This document shows positions 48,228 to 57,028 of a DNA stretch of 64,000 nucleotides, one piece after another (position 1 is the stretch's first letter; each line of letters starts with the position of its first letter). The translations under genes and the position numbers were made by a program. The notes under the pieces are model-generated. The model saw only the letters and a list, made by a program, of their open reading frames with translations, was not told the DNA's origin and ran no database searches. The stretch comes from Aquabacterium sp. A3 (GTDB lineage: Bacteria; Pseudomonadota; Gammaproteobacteria; Burkholderiales; Burkholderiaceae_C). The stretch covers positions 1-64,000 of the forward strand of contig NZ_JBBPEV010000001.1 of assembly GCF_038069945.1 (NCBI RefSeq), written 5' to 3'.

Positions 48228-50278
48228 TGAAATTCACCAAGGCAGAGATCGATGCCGTGATTGCAGCATCCCCCCGTACCACCGCGCCCTTGAACAAGCT
48301 GGTGCTGTCGGCAGACCATCAGGTGCGCCCAGGCGGCAGCACCAGCAAGATGAGCATCGCCGAGTTGGCTGCGTCCATCCTGGACTGCGGCGTGTTGCAG
48401 AACCTGATCGTCATCAAGGGCCTGCGTGGCCTGTTTGAAGTGTGCGCCGGTGGCCGTCGCCTGGAGTCGCTGAATTTGCTGATGAGCAACGGCGACATCC
48501 CTGACAACTACCCCGTGCCCATCCTCATCGTGCCTGCCGACAAGGCGCTGATGGCCAGCCTGTCCGAGAACATCTTCCATGTGCCCATGCATGCCGCCGA
48601 CGAGTACCTGGCCTTCTCGCGCCTGTTGGGCGAAGGCAAGTCCGTCGAGACGGTGGCTGCGGCCTTTGGGGTCACCCCCCTGGTGGTCAAGCGCCGCATG
48701 AAGCTGGCAAGCGTGTCGCCCAAGCTGATGGACGAGTTCCGGGTGGATGACATCAGCCTGGAATGCCTGATGGTGCTGGCCTCGGTCGATGACCACGAAA
48801 AGCAGGAACAGGCCTGGGCTGGCTTGCCGCAATGGAACCGCCGCCCCGACTACTTGCGGCAATTGCTGACGCAGGGCGACATCGAGTCCGACCGTGACCC
48901 GGTGGCGAAGTACGTGACGCTCAAGACCTACGAGAAGGCAGGAGGGGTCACACGCCGTGACCTGTTCAGCGACGATGACAAGAAAGCTTACCTGTTGGAT
49001 GCGCCGTTGCTGGAACGTCTGGCCGTGGAGAAACTCAACAAGAAGGCCAAGCAGGTGCGTGCCGAGGGCTGGAAGTGGGTGGACGTGCGGGTGCGCTATG
49101 ACCGTGACGAGTACACCGGCCACACCGAGTTGCGCAAAGTACGGCGCGAACCCACAGAGCAAGAGGCCACTGCGCTGGCGGACCTGGAAGCTGCGATGCA
49201 GGCAGTGCAACAACGCATGGAGGTGCTGGACGACATGGACGGCGATGACGCGGACCAGGGTGACGGCGCGGCATACCAGGAGCTTGAAAGCGAGCAAGCA
49301 GCCTTGCAACTGCGGCTCAAGGCCCTCAACGACGAACTGAGCGTGTGGCCCGCTGACCTGATGGCACAGGCCGGGTGCGTGGTCCACGTGGGGCACAACG
49401 GCGCGGCCACGGTGAAATGTGGCCTGATCCGCCCGGAGGACCGCAGTGCCGTGGCCCATGTCCTGACGCAGGGCGCTGGGCAGGCAGGTGAGGGCGGTGC
49501 ACAAGGGGACATGCTGTCCGGCCCACCGGCCAAGGTTCGCCCGGTTTACTCCGACAAGCTGATGCGCCGCCTGACGGCACATCGGGTCGCCGCCGTGCAG
49601 GCCGAGTTGATTGCACGGCCTGATGTGGCCTTGGTCGCGCTCACGGCTCAGTTGGCCCAGAAGCTGTTCCTGAGCCGCGACTACCGCTACCACCAGCAGC
49701 CACAGGTGCTGGATGTCTCGGTCACGGACAGCCAGTCTGCGCTGCAATCCGCTGCCGATGACATCGAGGCCTGCCCGGCATGGTTGCGCATGGAGGCTGA
49801 GCGCAGCGCCTGGGCGCAGAAGTTGCCGCAAGACTTGGATGCCGTGTTCCCTTGGCTGCTGGCACAAGATCAAGCCACGGTGCTCCAACTGCTGACCGTG
49901 GTGGTGGCGTGCTCGGTCACCGGCATTCAGGGCGTGGAGTCACCCACCCAACGCACCGATGTGTTGGCAGAGGCCTTGGGTCTGGACATGCGCCGCTGGT
50001 GGACAGCCAATGGCCCTTCCTACCTGAACCATGTGTCCAAGAGCCGCGTGGTGGACGTGGTCACCGAGGCGGTGGACATCAACGCGGCAGCGCCGCTGGC
50101 AGGTATGAAGAAGGATGCCGCCGTGGTGGCCGCTGAGTTGGCCTTGGCGGGCTCCGGTTGGTTGCCTCCATGCCTGCGGGGTCAAGCTGCCTCGGTTGCG
50201 ACGATAGGCGAAGGCGGGGCTGCCACCCTGGACGATTCCCATTCTGAGGTCGATGAACTCGCGGAGTCAGCGGCCTGA
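48228..50278 (+). CDS. parB: Large ParB/Spo0J-family protein of mobile elements
   Basis: 682 residues, about twice the size of chromosomal ParB. The N-terminal ParB nuclease-like/CTPase fold has M-S-I-A-E-L-A-A-S-I, G-L-F-E-V-C-A-G-G-R-R-L-E-S-L and S-L-S-E-N-I-F-H-V-P-M-H, the expected boxes of the family; a helix-turn-helix (V-E-T-V-A-A-A-F-G-V-T-P-L-V-V-K-R-R) follows. The long C-terminal part is acidic then helical, and unassigned. The ATG has GCAGGAG upstream. No ParA gene is adjacent. Proteins of this architecture are typical of integrative elements and large plasmids, where roles in replication or maintenance are suspected. Confidence 0.85.
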
Positions 50279-50339
50279 GGCTCACAGAGCTTTTCCGACC
50301 AACCCGGCGCAGGCAAGGGCACTGCGCCGTTGGCGTTGG

Positions 50340-51533
50340 TCACGCCCGCTCTGGCGGCGCGTCGTCCATGCCATCCGCATCACGTGATCCAGGATGGCGC
50401 TGCACTCGCACCGCACCAAGGTAGGCCCCCGAAGCGCGTATGCGCGCATGCCCGGCCAATCTGGACACGGATTGCCTGGCCTGACGGTCAAGTTCCGGTG
50501 GCACCATCTGCCCGCCACGCACCGGGGGTGGGGTTCCTACAAGGGCCTCATAGTGACCGATCAACACCTCATGGCGCAGGCCGTGGGCGGTCACCCCGCG
50601 TTCGCGCACGGTGATGCCGAACTTGGTCAACACGTAGTCAAAGTGCCTGAGGTTCTTGCGCAGGTCATGGGCGGGGTTGCCCATGTGGGCATCCTGGCTG
50701 CTGACCACGCCCTGCGCGAATGCTACGGCGGCAAGCCGCGCAGGGCTGTCCAGCGGGATGTGGCGCACCCGGCCTCCCTTGCCCTTGATCCTGGCGTACC
50801 GATCAGCCAACTTGTCCTCGGGCGGCAGGCCCGTGGACTCGAAGGGCACGACGCTCTCAAACGGCCGAAACAGCACCGATTCCTTGCGGCGCAGGCCCAT
50901 GGCGCGGATCAATCGCAACGAAGCCCCCACAAAGCGGTCGTGGTCACAGACCTGGGTGATCAAGGCGTCGATGTCCACCCCATTTGCCGACCAACCTTTG
51001 TCCCGGCTGGCGTACTCATGGCGCTGGTATTCGTCAACGCTCAGGCCGTAGTGGTCCGGTGATCGCACGAAGCCATGCTTGCCCATCCACATGGCCAGGC
51101 CTCGCAGAAAGCTCAGGTAGGTCTGGATCGTCGCCGGGGCCAGGTGCTCCTGCTGCCAGACCTGCACCATGGCCCGGATGTGCTTTTGCCCCAGGTTGCG
51201 CGGGTCAGGCACCGTCTTGAACCCGGCCTTTGTCTTCAAGTCCCGAAAGAATCGGCGCAGGAACTGGGCGCGCTCTTGCCGTGTCTTGTGTGAGACTGTC
51301 TTGGCCATCGAGGTGTGCAGGGCGTTGAACAGTTCGATCAACACTTCCAGCACCTTGAGCGGTGGCGTCTTGCCCGTGGGGTAGTGGGCAAGGATGTCCT
51401 GGGGTGACTTGCCCGCCCAGCTTTGACGGCGTGCGGGCTGGTGCTGGCTTGAGCGTCCAGGGCTGGATGCTTCCTGAACCCGGCTCCGTGATGATCTGGG
51501 CCTTGTGGATCGAGTGATGGATGAGTCAGACAT
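50340..51533 (-). CDS. int: Tyrosine recombinase (integrase)
   Basis: 397 residues. Catalytic residues are in place: R215 in GLRRKES, a lysine in the beta-hairpin G-K-G-G-R-V-R-H-I-P-L, H317-x-x-R320 in AHGLRHE, H362 in GHARIR and the nucleophile Y371. The N-terminal 70 residues are basic and disordered; the core-binding SAM-like domain follows at about 75-170. It likely moves the element carrying it. It is 9 kb from the putative guaA attachment site, and is convergent with the ParB-like gene. No excisionase is adjacent; the Gp3-like protein at 11659 is a candidate. Confidence 0.88.
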   Translation of the reverse strand: MSDSSITRSTRPRSSRSRVQEASSPGRSSQHQPARRQSWAGKSPQDILAHYPTGKTPPLKVLEVLIELFNALHTSMAKTVSHKTRQERAQFLRRFFRDLKTKAGFKTVPDPRNLGQKHIRAMVQVWQQEHLAPATIQTYLSFLRGLAMWMGKHGFVRSPDHYGLSVDEYQRHEYASRDKGWSANGVDIDALITQVCDHDRFVGASLRLIRAMGLRRKESVLFRPFESVVPFESTGLPPEDKLADRYARIKGKGGRVRHIPLDSPARLAAVAFAQGVVSSQDAHMGNPAHDLRKNLRHFDYVLTKFGITVRERGVTAHGLRHEVLIGHYEALVGTPPPVRGGQMVPPELDRQARQSVSRLAGHARIRASGAYLGAVRVQRHPGSRDADGMDDAPPERA

Positions 51534-52747
51534 GATGTGTGCCCATGGTCAAGGGCCCGCCGCCCGAACAGCGGGTTGGTCGTGAGTGAAGGTGGAATCC
51601 CATGGAGATCGCCGATGGCGCGGATTCCGTCGCCCCATCGGGTCGTGGTCAAGCATTCAGCGCCGCACGCGACCACGACAGGTGCGGCGCCTACCCAAAG
51701 GTTTGTCGGTCGGTGTGCCTGCGTTGATGCATCGACACCGGCCAACTCGGTCTTTCTTAAAAACGAAACGGGTGATCCGTCCCAGTCGTGCATTTCTGCA
51801 GCCGTGGGGTTGGTGATGCCGGTTTGCCTCTGGGGCATGGACGGCATCGGCGCGGAGGTCTGGCCTCACGCGTCTGTGGTGGATCAGTTCTGGATTCGGA
51901 GCGCCATCCACTCGCATGGGTCCACCCCTGACCGAAAATCCAGGGCGGTGCCGAGTTCATGAGCGAGGTCGCACGGGGAGCCTAAAGAGGCAAACACAAC
52001 CGTGCGGTGCGCCGAGGCGCAGGCTCAAGGGATGGCGGGAACAGCGGTTCAGCATCGGGTGCCGACTGCGTGCTCGAAGACCGTGGCGCGTTTCAGGAAC
52101 GCCCAACTCAGGGAGTTGGCAGGGCCATCGGTGCATGCACTGCGAAGAAGACCTCAGGGCCAGCACCTCAGGGGCGATGGCGAATTCCGGTTCAAGGACC
52201 GGAGCTTGGAGGGCAGGTAACGACTGCGACGCCTTTTGCTCCATCGGGAGCAGAGCCAGGACGGCTCTCGGGAATCTGTAGTGGAATCGCCGGGGGCCCT
52301 TAGGTCAAGGACCACAGCCGCAATGGCCCACATAGCCGGGCGTTTGAGCGTGGCGAACTAGGGGCGCGCAACATGCCCTTGAGTCGTGCTTATTTACTGA
52401 TAGGGCTCAAGCGCCAGACAGCCCGTGGGCTTGACATCAAAAAATCCTGCCTCTGGTTCCCAACACAGGTTCTCGATGGGCTGAGATGGACATCGACGGC
52501 GCCTGCCTCGGGCGTGGCGAGAGGGGTTGACGAGTGTCATTCGAATGAGAACGTGGTGACACACGCGACCCCAGAACCCAGAGCCCGAAGGTTTGGCAAC
52601 AGGCCAATGTCATTGCGGCGCATGCGGGCTGACAGTGAATCTGCACCGATGCCGAAATCGGGTGTTCTGAGTCGGGGTTTGCCGTGGCGGGATCGTGTCA
52701 GCTTGCTGATGCTGATCGCTCATGAACCCACGCCTTGGAGGCTCATC
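51534..52747. other. 1.2-kb non-coding region between integrase and parM-like genes
   Basis: Open frames exist on both strands but none has a ribosome site and family-like sequence. The stretch holds copy 3 of the conserved core-plus-hairpins element (52187-52251), a hairpin CCCGC/GCGGG before the integrase, and the leader of the parM-like gene. Its size and position make it a candidate replication, partition or transfer site, but no iterons were recognised. Confidence 0.5.
52187..52251 (-). ncRNA. Conserved core with flanking hairpins, copy 3
   Basis: Hairpin CCGGT/ACCGG (52187-52191 with 52198-52202), nine bases, the 22-base core (52212-52233, one base different from copies 1 and 2), then hairpin GCTCC/GGAGC (52238-52242 with 52247-52251). 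If read in the same orientation as the other copies it lies 650 bases upstream of the reverse-strand integrase gene. Confidence 0.55.
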
Positions 52748-53788
52748 ATGGATTTGATCGTCAGAGCGGTGGATGTCGGATCAGGCAACACCAAATACGT
52801 CGTTGGCACGGAGGGCACCGAGATCCGCTGCGCCAGCTTTCCTTCCATTGCCTACCCGAGCGCCAGCGAGACTCAGGCCTGGTCGGCATCCGAGCGGCGC
52901 AAAACCGTGTCTATCCCCATCGGACACTTGTTCTACGAGGTAGGTCCCGATGTCCACCTGGTGGCCGATTCCGTGCGTGCAACCCAATTGCACGACGAGT
53001 ACACCGACACGCCCGAGTACATGGCCTTGCTTCGAGGCGCCCTGCATCTCATGAAGCAAAGTCGCATCGACCTCCTGGTGGTGGGCCTGCCTGTGGCCCT
53101 GCTGCACCTCAAGAAGGCGGCGCTGGAGAAGGCGATGACGGGAACGCATGACGTTGGGAGTGGCAAGACGGTGACTGTCGTCAAGGCACTCGCTGTGGCG
53201 CAGCCTCAGGGAGCATTGGCGCATTACGCATCGGTGCACAAGAAGATGGCCACCATCGGCAATGAGCAAAGCTTGATCATCGACCCTGGCTCAAGAACTT
53301 TCGACTGGTTGGTGGCCAGGGGCATGAGGCAGGTGCAAAAGCAAAGCCATTCGTTCAACCGTGGCATGTCGGATGTGCTGCGCCTGATCGCCGCCGAGAT
53401 CACCAAGGACATCGGCAGCCCCTATCGCGACCTCGACGCCATCGACCTGGCCTTGCGAACGGGCAAGCAGCCAGTGATTTTCCAGAAGTCCTACGACATC
53501 ACCAGATTCATGCCCATGGCTGAGGCGGTGGCGCAGCAGGCCGTGTCGGCAATGAAGCAGTACATCGAATCGCCACACAGCTTGCAGAACATCATCCTGG
53601 TCGGCGGCGGTGCCTTCCTGTTCAAGAAGGCGGTGAAGGCGGCGTTCCCGAATCACAAGATCCATGAGGTCAAGGAACCTATGTTCGCCAATGTGCGGGG
53701 CTTTCAACTGGCAGGGCAGAACTATGCGCGGACGGTGATGGCCGCGCCACGGACTGAAGGTGCGACGCCGTCGGGGAGCAAGCAATGA
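52748..53788 (+). CDS. parM: ParM/StbA-like actin-family partition protein
   Basis: 346 residues from an ATG preceded by TTGGAGG; the frame is open far upstream but without a ribosome site. Actin-fold ATP motifs are visible: phosphate 1 A-V-D-V-G-S-G-N-T-K (residues 7-16), phosphate 2 L-I-I-D-P-G-S-R-T-F-D, and the adenosine motif I-I-L-V-G-G-G-A-F-L-F. Closest types are plasmid segregation ParM/StbA and the related PRTRC-D proteins of mobile elements. The next gene overlaps its stop (ATGA) and is a candidate adaptor, together possibly a type II partition system. Confidence 0.87.
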   Translation: MDLIVRAVDVGSGNTKYVVGTEGTEIRCASFPSIAYPSASETQAWSASERRKTVSIPIGHLFYEVGPDVHLVADSVRATQLHDEYTDTPEYMALLRGALHLMKQSRIDLLVVGLPVALLHLKKAALEKAMTGTHDVGSGKTVTVVKALAVAQPQGALAHYASVHKKMATIGNEQSLIIDPGSRTFDWLVARGMRQVQKQSHSFNRGMSDVLRLIAAEITKDIGSPYRDLDAIDLALRTGKQPVIFQKSYDITRFMPMAEAVAQQAVSAMKQYIESPHSLQNIILVGGGAFLFKKAVKAAFPNHKIHEVKEPMFANVRGFQLAGQNYARTVMAAPRTEGATPSGSKQ

Positions 53789-54051
53789 GCGCCAACGCCA
53801 AGGTCAGTGGGGAGCCGATCCGACTGGTGTTTGAATTGGCGCGTGCCGATCACCCCAGGCTGTACGACGATCTGATCCAGTTCCCCAAGGGCACGAAGAG
53901 GATCAATCGACTGCGGGTGCTTGCTTATGATGGATTGCTCGCCCAATGTGGGCACCTGGTGCCCAGCGGTTCAAGTCATCGGGAATTGGTGGCCGAGTCC
54001 AGCGGCTCAATGATCACCAACGATCTGTTTGGCCCATCGGCCAGCGAGTGA
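53785..54051 (+). CDS. Small partner of the ParM-like protein
   Basis: 88 residues, start overlapping the parM-like stop by four bases. The sequence opens with I-R-L-V-F-E-L-A-R-A-D-H-P-R-L-Y-D-D-L and continues with R-I-N-R-L-R-V-L-A-Y, then a polar tail. By position it could be the ParR-type DNA-binding adaptor, although no ribbon-helix-helix was clearly recognised. Similar small genes follow parM-like genes in other mobile elements. Confidence 0.7.
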   Translation: MSANAKVSGEPIRLVFELARADHPRLYDDLIQFPKGTKRINRLRVLAYDGLLAQCGHLVPSGSSHRELVAESSGSMITNDLFGPSASE

Positions 54052-54136
54052 GTGGTTTGCTCCCGTAATTCGATGCGGCGCGACTGAAAAGGGCAAGATC
54101 GAAAGTGCCGGTGACTACGCCCGCAGCGGTGCCATC

Positions 54137-54334
54137 ATGAGCAATGACAGGGTATTCAATGTGATCTTGGATAAGCCGGTCTGGCGTCTGATGGAACTCG
54201 ATTACTACGGAACGCAGCGACAAGTCTTGGTGGGCCGATGCGTAAGTCGTTATGCCGGCATTCAATGCCGAACAGCCACGAATATCTTCTTCGCCTATAT
54301 TTGCATTCCAAGCACGAATGAGGGAGCCATCTAG
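54137..54334 (+). CDS. Possible small hypothetical protein
   Basis: 65 residues if the ATG at 54137 is used (M-S-N-D-R-V-F-N-V-I-L-D-K-P-V-W-R-L); the frame extends a further 36 codons upstream. The sequence looks protein-like at the N-terminus, but there is no good ribosome site and the C-terminus reads into the qatA leader. It may be a broken remnant. Confidence 0.25.
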   Translation: MSNDRVFNVILDKPVWRLMELDYYGTQRQVLVGRCVSRYAGIQCRTATNIFFAYICIPSTNEGAI

Positions 54335-54335
54335 G

Positions 54336-56192
54336 ATGTGGAACGATGTCGAAGCCAAAATTGACTTGCTCAATTTTTCACATGTGGCGAAAGCGGCCGC
54401 GCAACTGATCCAGGACGCTGGCGGTGAACCGTTGACCATCGGTGTTTCCGGAAACTGGGGAGCCGGAAAATCGTCATTGGTGAAGATGATCGGTGCCGAG
54501 TTGAAGGCCAGCGCCGGTGATGAGAAATACATCTTCCTGGAATTCAATGCCTGGCTCTACCAAGGATACGACGATGCTCGACAGGCGCTTTTGGATGCTG
54601 TGGCCGACAAGCTGGTCGCTGTTGCTGAGTCGCGTAAAACCGCCGTCGACAAAGCCTGGGGATTCGTCAAACGGATCAAGCTTTTGCGCGTAGGCCGGAT
54701 GCTTGCACCCATTGGCGTCCAAGCACTGATCGGTGGAACTCTCGGCGGCCCACTTGGAGCCCTTGTAGGTGCTGTCAGCGGGATGGTGCAGGCGGGTTCG
54801 GTTGTTCCGGCGGACATTGAGAAGGTCAAGGCCGCCTATGGTGAGCTGCAGCCCGAATTCGCCGGTCTGCTCAAGGAGAAGAGCGAGCGCTCTTTGCCCC
54901 AGGAGATTGAGGCCCTTCGCGGTGCCTTCACTGAACTGCTGAAAGAACTGGACGTTACCCTGGTGGTGCTTGTCGATGACTTGGACCGTTGCTTGCCAGA
55001 CACCGCGATCGACACACTGGAGGCGATGCGATTGCTTCTTCATGTCGAGCGCACGGCTTTCATCATTGCCGCTGATGAGGGAATGATCCGCAGCGCCGTG
55101 CGCGCGCACTTCAAGGACGCTGAGATCAGCAATGAGCTTGTCACCAGCTATTTCGATAAGCTGATTCAAGTTCCGCTGCAGGTGCCGCGCTTAGGCACCA
55201 CGGAGGTCAAGGCGTACTTGGTCCTGCTGTTGACCGATCTGGCTCGTCGGCGCAAACAGATCACTGAAAAAACCATGAACGAGGCACAGCGAAAGGTCCT
55301 CGAACTCGCAAAAAAAGGATGGTCAGGATTGTCCGCGAAAGACATCCGCGCTGCCTTTGGTGCCGAGGTCGACAAGGTCGCGAAGGAAATCGACTTAGCG
55401 GACCAGCTCGCGCATATTCTTGCGAGCGCCGAGCAGATTGCCGGAAACCCTCGGTTGATCAAGCGCTTCCTCAACAACTTGGTGCTTCGCGAGGCAATCG
55501 CTAAGTCCCAAGGTATGAGCATCGGCTTTCCCGAGCTGGTGAAGCTTCAGCTGTTTGAGAGGTGCGCCAACGCGGTTGGTTTTGAGCACTTGGCCAAGGC
55601 TGTGGCAGCGAGCGATGACGGCAAGGTGCAGTTCATCGCTGACTTGGAAGCTGCGGCGCAGAAGGGAGACGCATGGGTCGCGCCCACGGCCTGGCCTCAG
55701 CCCTTTTACGAGCAGTGGGTGAAGCTCGCACCGCAACTGGGTGATGTCGATCTGCGTCCGCTCATGCACTTAAGTCGTGATCGGAAGCTTGCGATCGCAG
55801 CGTACGACGAACTCAGCCAGGAAGCGCAGAAGATGCTCGATGCACTTCTTGGGGCGACCTCCGTGATTCCAACTCTGGTCGACCAGATCAAAGCCCTGGG
55901 CGAAAGCGAGGCCGAGCGCGTGCTGATGCGTTTGGGTCGCAAGGCACGAACCGAGCAGTTCACTGCCGACTCCGTCGCACGCTGCCTGAACATTACGAAG
56001 GCCTTCCCCGCGCTAGGACCTCAACTTGCTCTCTTGTTGGGTGAAATACCTTCTACCCGTCGGCCCATCGCGCTTGTACCGCTTCTGCAGAACGAGACAT
56101 GGGCCACAAGTGAGTTGCAGCGTTGGGAGGTTGATGCTGATACCCCGACTCCAGTCAAGCGAGCGATCTCCGCGAAGAGGGGGAAATCGTAA
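54336..56192 (+). CDS. qatA: Qat system QatA, KAP-family P-loop ATPase
   Basis: 618 residues from the ATG at 54336 (GGGAG upstream). KAP NTPase: Walker A G-N-W-G-A-G-K-S (residues 39-46), then a large insert with hydrophobic glycine-rich segments (residues 120-160, LIGGTLGGPLGALVGAVSGM), then Walker B LVVLVDDLDRC, and a long helical C-terminus. QatA is the ATPase of the four-gene QatABCD anti-phage system. The next three genes overlap and encode QatB, QatC and QatD in the standard order, making the identification secure. Confidence 0.9.
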   Translation: MWNDVEAKIDLLNFSHVAKAAAQLIQDAGGEPLTIGVSGNWGAGKSSLVKMIGAELKASAGDEKYIFLEFNAWLYQGYDDARQALLDAVADKLVAVAESRKTAVDKAWGFVKRIKLLRVGRMLAPIGVQALIGGTLGGPLGALVGAVSGMVQAGSVVPADIEKVKAAYGELQPEFAGLLKEKSERSLPQEIEALRGAFTELLKELDVTLVVLVDDLDRCLPDTAIDTLEAMRLLLHVERTAFIIAADEGMIRSAVRAHFKDAEISNELVTSYFDKLIQVPLQVPRLGTTEVKAYLVLLLTDLARRRKQITEKTMNEAQRKVLELAKKGWSGLSAKDIRAAFGAEVDKVAKEIDLADQLAHILASAEQIAGNPRLIKRFLNNLVLREAIAKSQGMSIGFPELVKLQLFERCANAVGFEHLAKAVAASDDGKVQFIADLEAAAQKGDAWVAPTAWPQPFYEQWVKLAPQLGDVDLRPLMHLSRDRKLAIAAYDELSQEAQKMLDALLGATSVIPTLVDQIKALGESEAERVLMRLGRKARTEQFTADSVARCLNITKAFPALGPQLALLLGEIPSTRRPIALVPLLQNETWATSELQRWEVDADTPTPVKRAISAKRGKS

Positions 56193-57028
56193 TGGGAACT
56201 TCCGCGTCAAGCGCTGGCCCAGGCGGCAACGTTTCTTTCGACCCTCCATGGCTGAATGACATTCCTGTCGGTGGAGCTGGCGAAGTGGATGCGGAGGCTC
56301 GATCGGGAGGTGGCGATGCGACTGCGTCGCCTCAACCTGCTGCGGAGGGCGTGGCCCCTGCAAGTCGATTCAAAGGTGCGCGTGCCAGTTTAGGAGCCTT
56401 CGCCCGCAGTGGCGACACCCAAGCGCTAGGGCGCGCGGCCGGCCAATACTCGCGGACCGGTATGGGTGGTGCGCGCAACGTTGCCGCGCGTATGCGCACT
56501 TCGACAAAAGCGGGGGCCGGCCTAGGCTCGTTCCTGCAGGCGGCACGGGAGCGATCGGATCCCCGGATCAACGAGTGGATGGATACCCTGCGCGCGACCA
56601 GCCCCTCGGCACAGACCGTTATCGATGCAATCGTTGCTCAGATCATTCCGGAGGGTGGCAGCGTCGATGAGGAGTCAGCGAAGGATTCAATGGCACAGGC
56701 CCTTTCCGAACTCACGGTTCTCGACCCGGATGTTGATCTGCTTGCGTTGCAAGACCCTCAGATCTGGACCCTCATGCAACTGTATTTGGGGCATGAAGCC
56801 TGCAACCGCATGTACGCAGACATCGGTCAACTGTTCGAGAGCGCGAGGTTTTCTCCCTCGACCATCGTCCAGCGGACCAATGAAATGCGAAGCTTCTTAA
56901 AGAACTCCGTGGCCGCACAGTTGGAGACTATCCGGGACGCGACGCCGAACCCGACGCGCCAGCAGCTGGAAACAGTGTTGCGTGAGGCGGTACAGACAAC
57001 CTTCATGGTGTTCGAGGATTCGATATGA
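56192..57028 (+). CDS. qatB: Qat system QatB
   Basis: 278 residues, start overlapping the qatA stop by one base (TAATG). The N-terminus M-G-T-S-A-S-S-A-G-P-G-G and P-P-W-L motif are typical of QatB; the first 110 residues are Gly/Ala/Ser/Arg-rich and likely flexible, while the rest is helical and acidic. No enzymatic motif is seen. Structures of Qat systems place QatB with QatC, and it may be the protein that QatC modifies (inference). Confidence 0.88.
   Translation: MGTSASSAGPGGNVSFDPPWLNDIPVGGAGEVDAEARSGGGDATASPQPAAEGVAPASRFKGARASLGAFARSGDTQALGRAAGQYSRTGMGGARNVAARMRTSTKAGAGLGSFLQAARERSDPRINEWMDTLRATSPSAQTVIDAIVAQIIPEGGSVDEESAKDSMAQALSELTVLDPDVDLLALQDPQIWTLMQLYLGHEACNRMYADIGQLFESARFSPSTIVQRTNEMRSFLKNSVAAQLETIRDATPNPTRQQLETVLREAVQTTFMVFEDSI

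Noticed and set aside
51537-51962. Forward open frame of 141 codons in the integrase-parM gap.
   Set aside because: Irregular composition, no ribosome site and overlap with equally long frames on the other strand; not supported as a gene.
52373-52747. N-terminal extension of the parM-like gene (125 extra codons in frame).
   Set aside because: The upstream part does not resemble the family, and a strong ribosome site (TTGGAGG) precedes the ATG at 52748.
54014-54547. Reverse-strand 177-residue open frame.
   Set aside because: Its composition is that of an antisense shadow over qatA and the preceding short frame; no ribosome site or family resemblance.
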